Position numbers and translations under genes: made by a program. From Christiangramia sp. OXR-203 (lineage in GTDB: Bacteria; Bacteroidota; Bacteroidia; Flavobacteriales; Flavobacteriaceae), in assembly GCF_034372165.1 (NCBI RefSeq), contig NZ_CP139698.1:3286001-3350000 (forward strand): a stretch of DNA of 64,000 bases, in the 5' to 3' direction. A model generated the notes under the pieces. The model ran no database searches and was not told where the DNA came from. It saw only the letters and a program-made list of their open reading frames with translations. Of this stretch, positions 63,020-64,000 are shown in pieces (position 1 is the stretch's first letter; each line of letters starts with the position of its first letter).

Positions 63020-64000
63020 TGGATATCAATTTTGTAAGAGAACAATTTCCTGCTCTTGAACGGGATTTCGTTTTTATGGATAATGCCGGAGGATCACAGG
63101 TTTTAAAGCAGGTCACTAACAAGATCACAGATTACCTGCTTCACTCCAATGTACAACTTGGTGCTTCCTACGCTGTTTCCCAGGAAGCCGGAGATAGACT
63201 AAAAAGCTCTACGGAAGTTGTTTCAGAGCTTATCAATGCTTCCAGACCTGAAGAGATCGTGATTGGCTCCAGTACGACCATGCTTATGCGAATTCTTAGC
63301 CTGAGCATTAGTAAGAACTGGGAAAAAGGAGATGAGATCATTGTTACCAATACAGACCATGAGGCAAATGTTTCTCCATGGACAGATCTTGAAAAGTCTG
63401 GGTTTAAAGTTAAGATATGGCATGTAAATCCAGAATCTCTGGAACTTGACACTAAAGATCTTGAACATTTATTGACAGAAAAGACGAAACTCGTTGCCGT
63501 TACTCACGCATCGAACGTGCTGGGAACGATCAATCCTGTTAAGCAATACGCTGAAATAGTACATAAAGCAGGTGCTTTGATCTGTGTAGATGGTGTCGCC
63601 TATGCACCGCATAGAAAAGTGGACGTTCAGGACCTGGATGCCGACTTCTATACGTTTAGCTGGTACAAGACTTATGGACCACACCTGGCCATGATGTATG
63701 GTAAATATGATCTATTGAGAGAGCTGGAAAGTATCAACCATTATTTTATAGACAAAGATGCTGTTCCATATAAACTGCAACCCGGAAATTTCAATTTCGA
63801 ACTTACCTATGCGGTTTCCGGAATTACCGATTATTATACTGAATTGCACGATCATCATTTCGACGGAAAAGATCTTCAGTTTAAGGAAAAATTGAATAAA
63901 ACCTACGAGCTTATTTCTGCCCATGAAGAAAAACTGGCCACAAGACTTCTGGATTATTTGAATTCAATTTCAGAAATAAAGATCATCGGGCAAACAAGTG
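63016..64000 (+). CDS. Class V aminotransferase, cysteine desulfurase-like (partial, 5' part)
   Basis: PLP-dependent enzyme cut by the window end after 328 codons. It opens MMDINFVREQFPALERDFV and carries FMDNAGGSQVLKQV, the substrate loop SSTTMLMRILSLSIS, NTDHEANVSPWTDLEK (His stacking on PLP), and THASNVLGTINPV. The PLP-binding Lys is in FYTFSWYKTYGPHLAMM, within the usual strand. This layout is the SufS/CsdA-like subgroup that can include non-desulfurase members; no conserved active-site Cys loop is visible because the 3' part is missing. The ATG overlaps the S9 peptidase stop by 4 bp, so expression is coupled. Confidence 0.88.
   Translation, partial: MMDINFVREQFPALERDFVFMDNAGGSQVLKQVTNKITDYLLHSNVQLGASYAVSQEAGDRLKSSTEVVSELINASRPEEIVIGSSTTMLMRILSLSISKNWEKGDEIIVTNTDHEANVSPWTDLEKSGFKVKIWHVNPESLELDTKDLEHLLTEKTKLVAVTHASNVLGTINPVKQYAEIVHKAGALICVDGVAYAPHRKVDVQDLDADFYTFSWYKTYGPHLAMMYGKYDLLRELESINHYFIDKDAVPYKLQPGNFNFELTYAVSGITDYYTELHDHHFDGKDLQFKEKLNKTYELISAHEEKLATRLLDYLNSISEIKIIGQTS

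Overview
The window reads as a chromosomal segment of a marine member of the Flavobacteriaceae (Bacteroidota), most like Gramella/Christiangramia. Evidence: low-to-moderate GC, Bacteroidetes-type promoters (TTG then TAnnTTTG), many short or absent Shine-Dalgarno leaders, a eukaryote-like class Ia ribonucleotide reductase, DUF3078/DUF4286/DUF3109 families, and a SusC/SusD-based polysaccharide utilisation locus for a laminarin-type beta-glucan. All assignments come from reading motifs and gene order; no database search was run.

Layout. 1-9.2 kb is a mainly minus-strand housekeeping block: ksgA (cut by the window start), DUF4286, a two-CHRD plus cupredoxin lipoprotein (plus strand), a TPR protein, serS, an HTTM membrane protein, ribF, pth and rplY. 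An exopolyphosphatase-like gene (plus) sits between rplY and prs. 12-21 kb is accessory: an HxlR regulator divergent from a VOC protein, a miniature ABC system, katG, several small membrane proteins, an SRPBCC protein, a ferredoxin-reductase-like and a luciferase-like oxidoreductase, and tRNA-Leu(CAA). 21-26.5 kb holds HupE, a dCMP deaminase overlapping an S41 protease, a frameshifted FAD oxidoreductase, MarC and DUF3109. 26.5-33 kb is a dNTP-supply region (nrdB, nrdA, dgt), preceded by an unusually repeat-rich leader and followed by a soluble histidine kinase. 33-36.5 kb carries DUF3078, dxs and tadA.

36.5-51 kb is the laminarin-type locus, transcribed leftward: SusC, SusD, a surface glycan-binding lipoprotein, a multi-domain GH16 lipoprotein, a GH3 beta-glucosidase and a small secreted GH16. 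A membrane-spanning propeller/LuxR regulator lies immediately upstream, and the gap between regulator and susC holds a cluster of TGTAGA/TCTACA motifs. The likely division of labour is that surface GH16 cuts beta-1,3-glucan, SusCD and the binding protein import oligosaccharides, and GH16 and GH3 finish them in the periplasm.

51-64 kb: a 1204-residue outer-membrane protein joining a degenerate phosphoesterase, a kinase-like segment and an Omp85 barrel; a HAD dehalogenase; tRNA-Arg(CCU); DUF1028; a lipoprotein with a repeated His/Cys motif; a DUF3095 cyclase-like protein; M28 and S9 peptidases; and a class V aminotransferase cut by the window end.

Most noteworthy: the 1204-residue fusion, the repeat-dense nrd leader, the motif cluster before susC, the 17-bp tandem repeat before the histidine kinase gene, the miniature ABC pair and the frameshifted oxidoreductase. 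No CRISPR array, insertion sequence, prophage or rRNA was seen.
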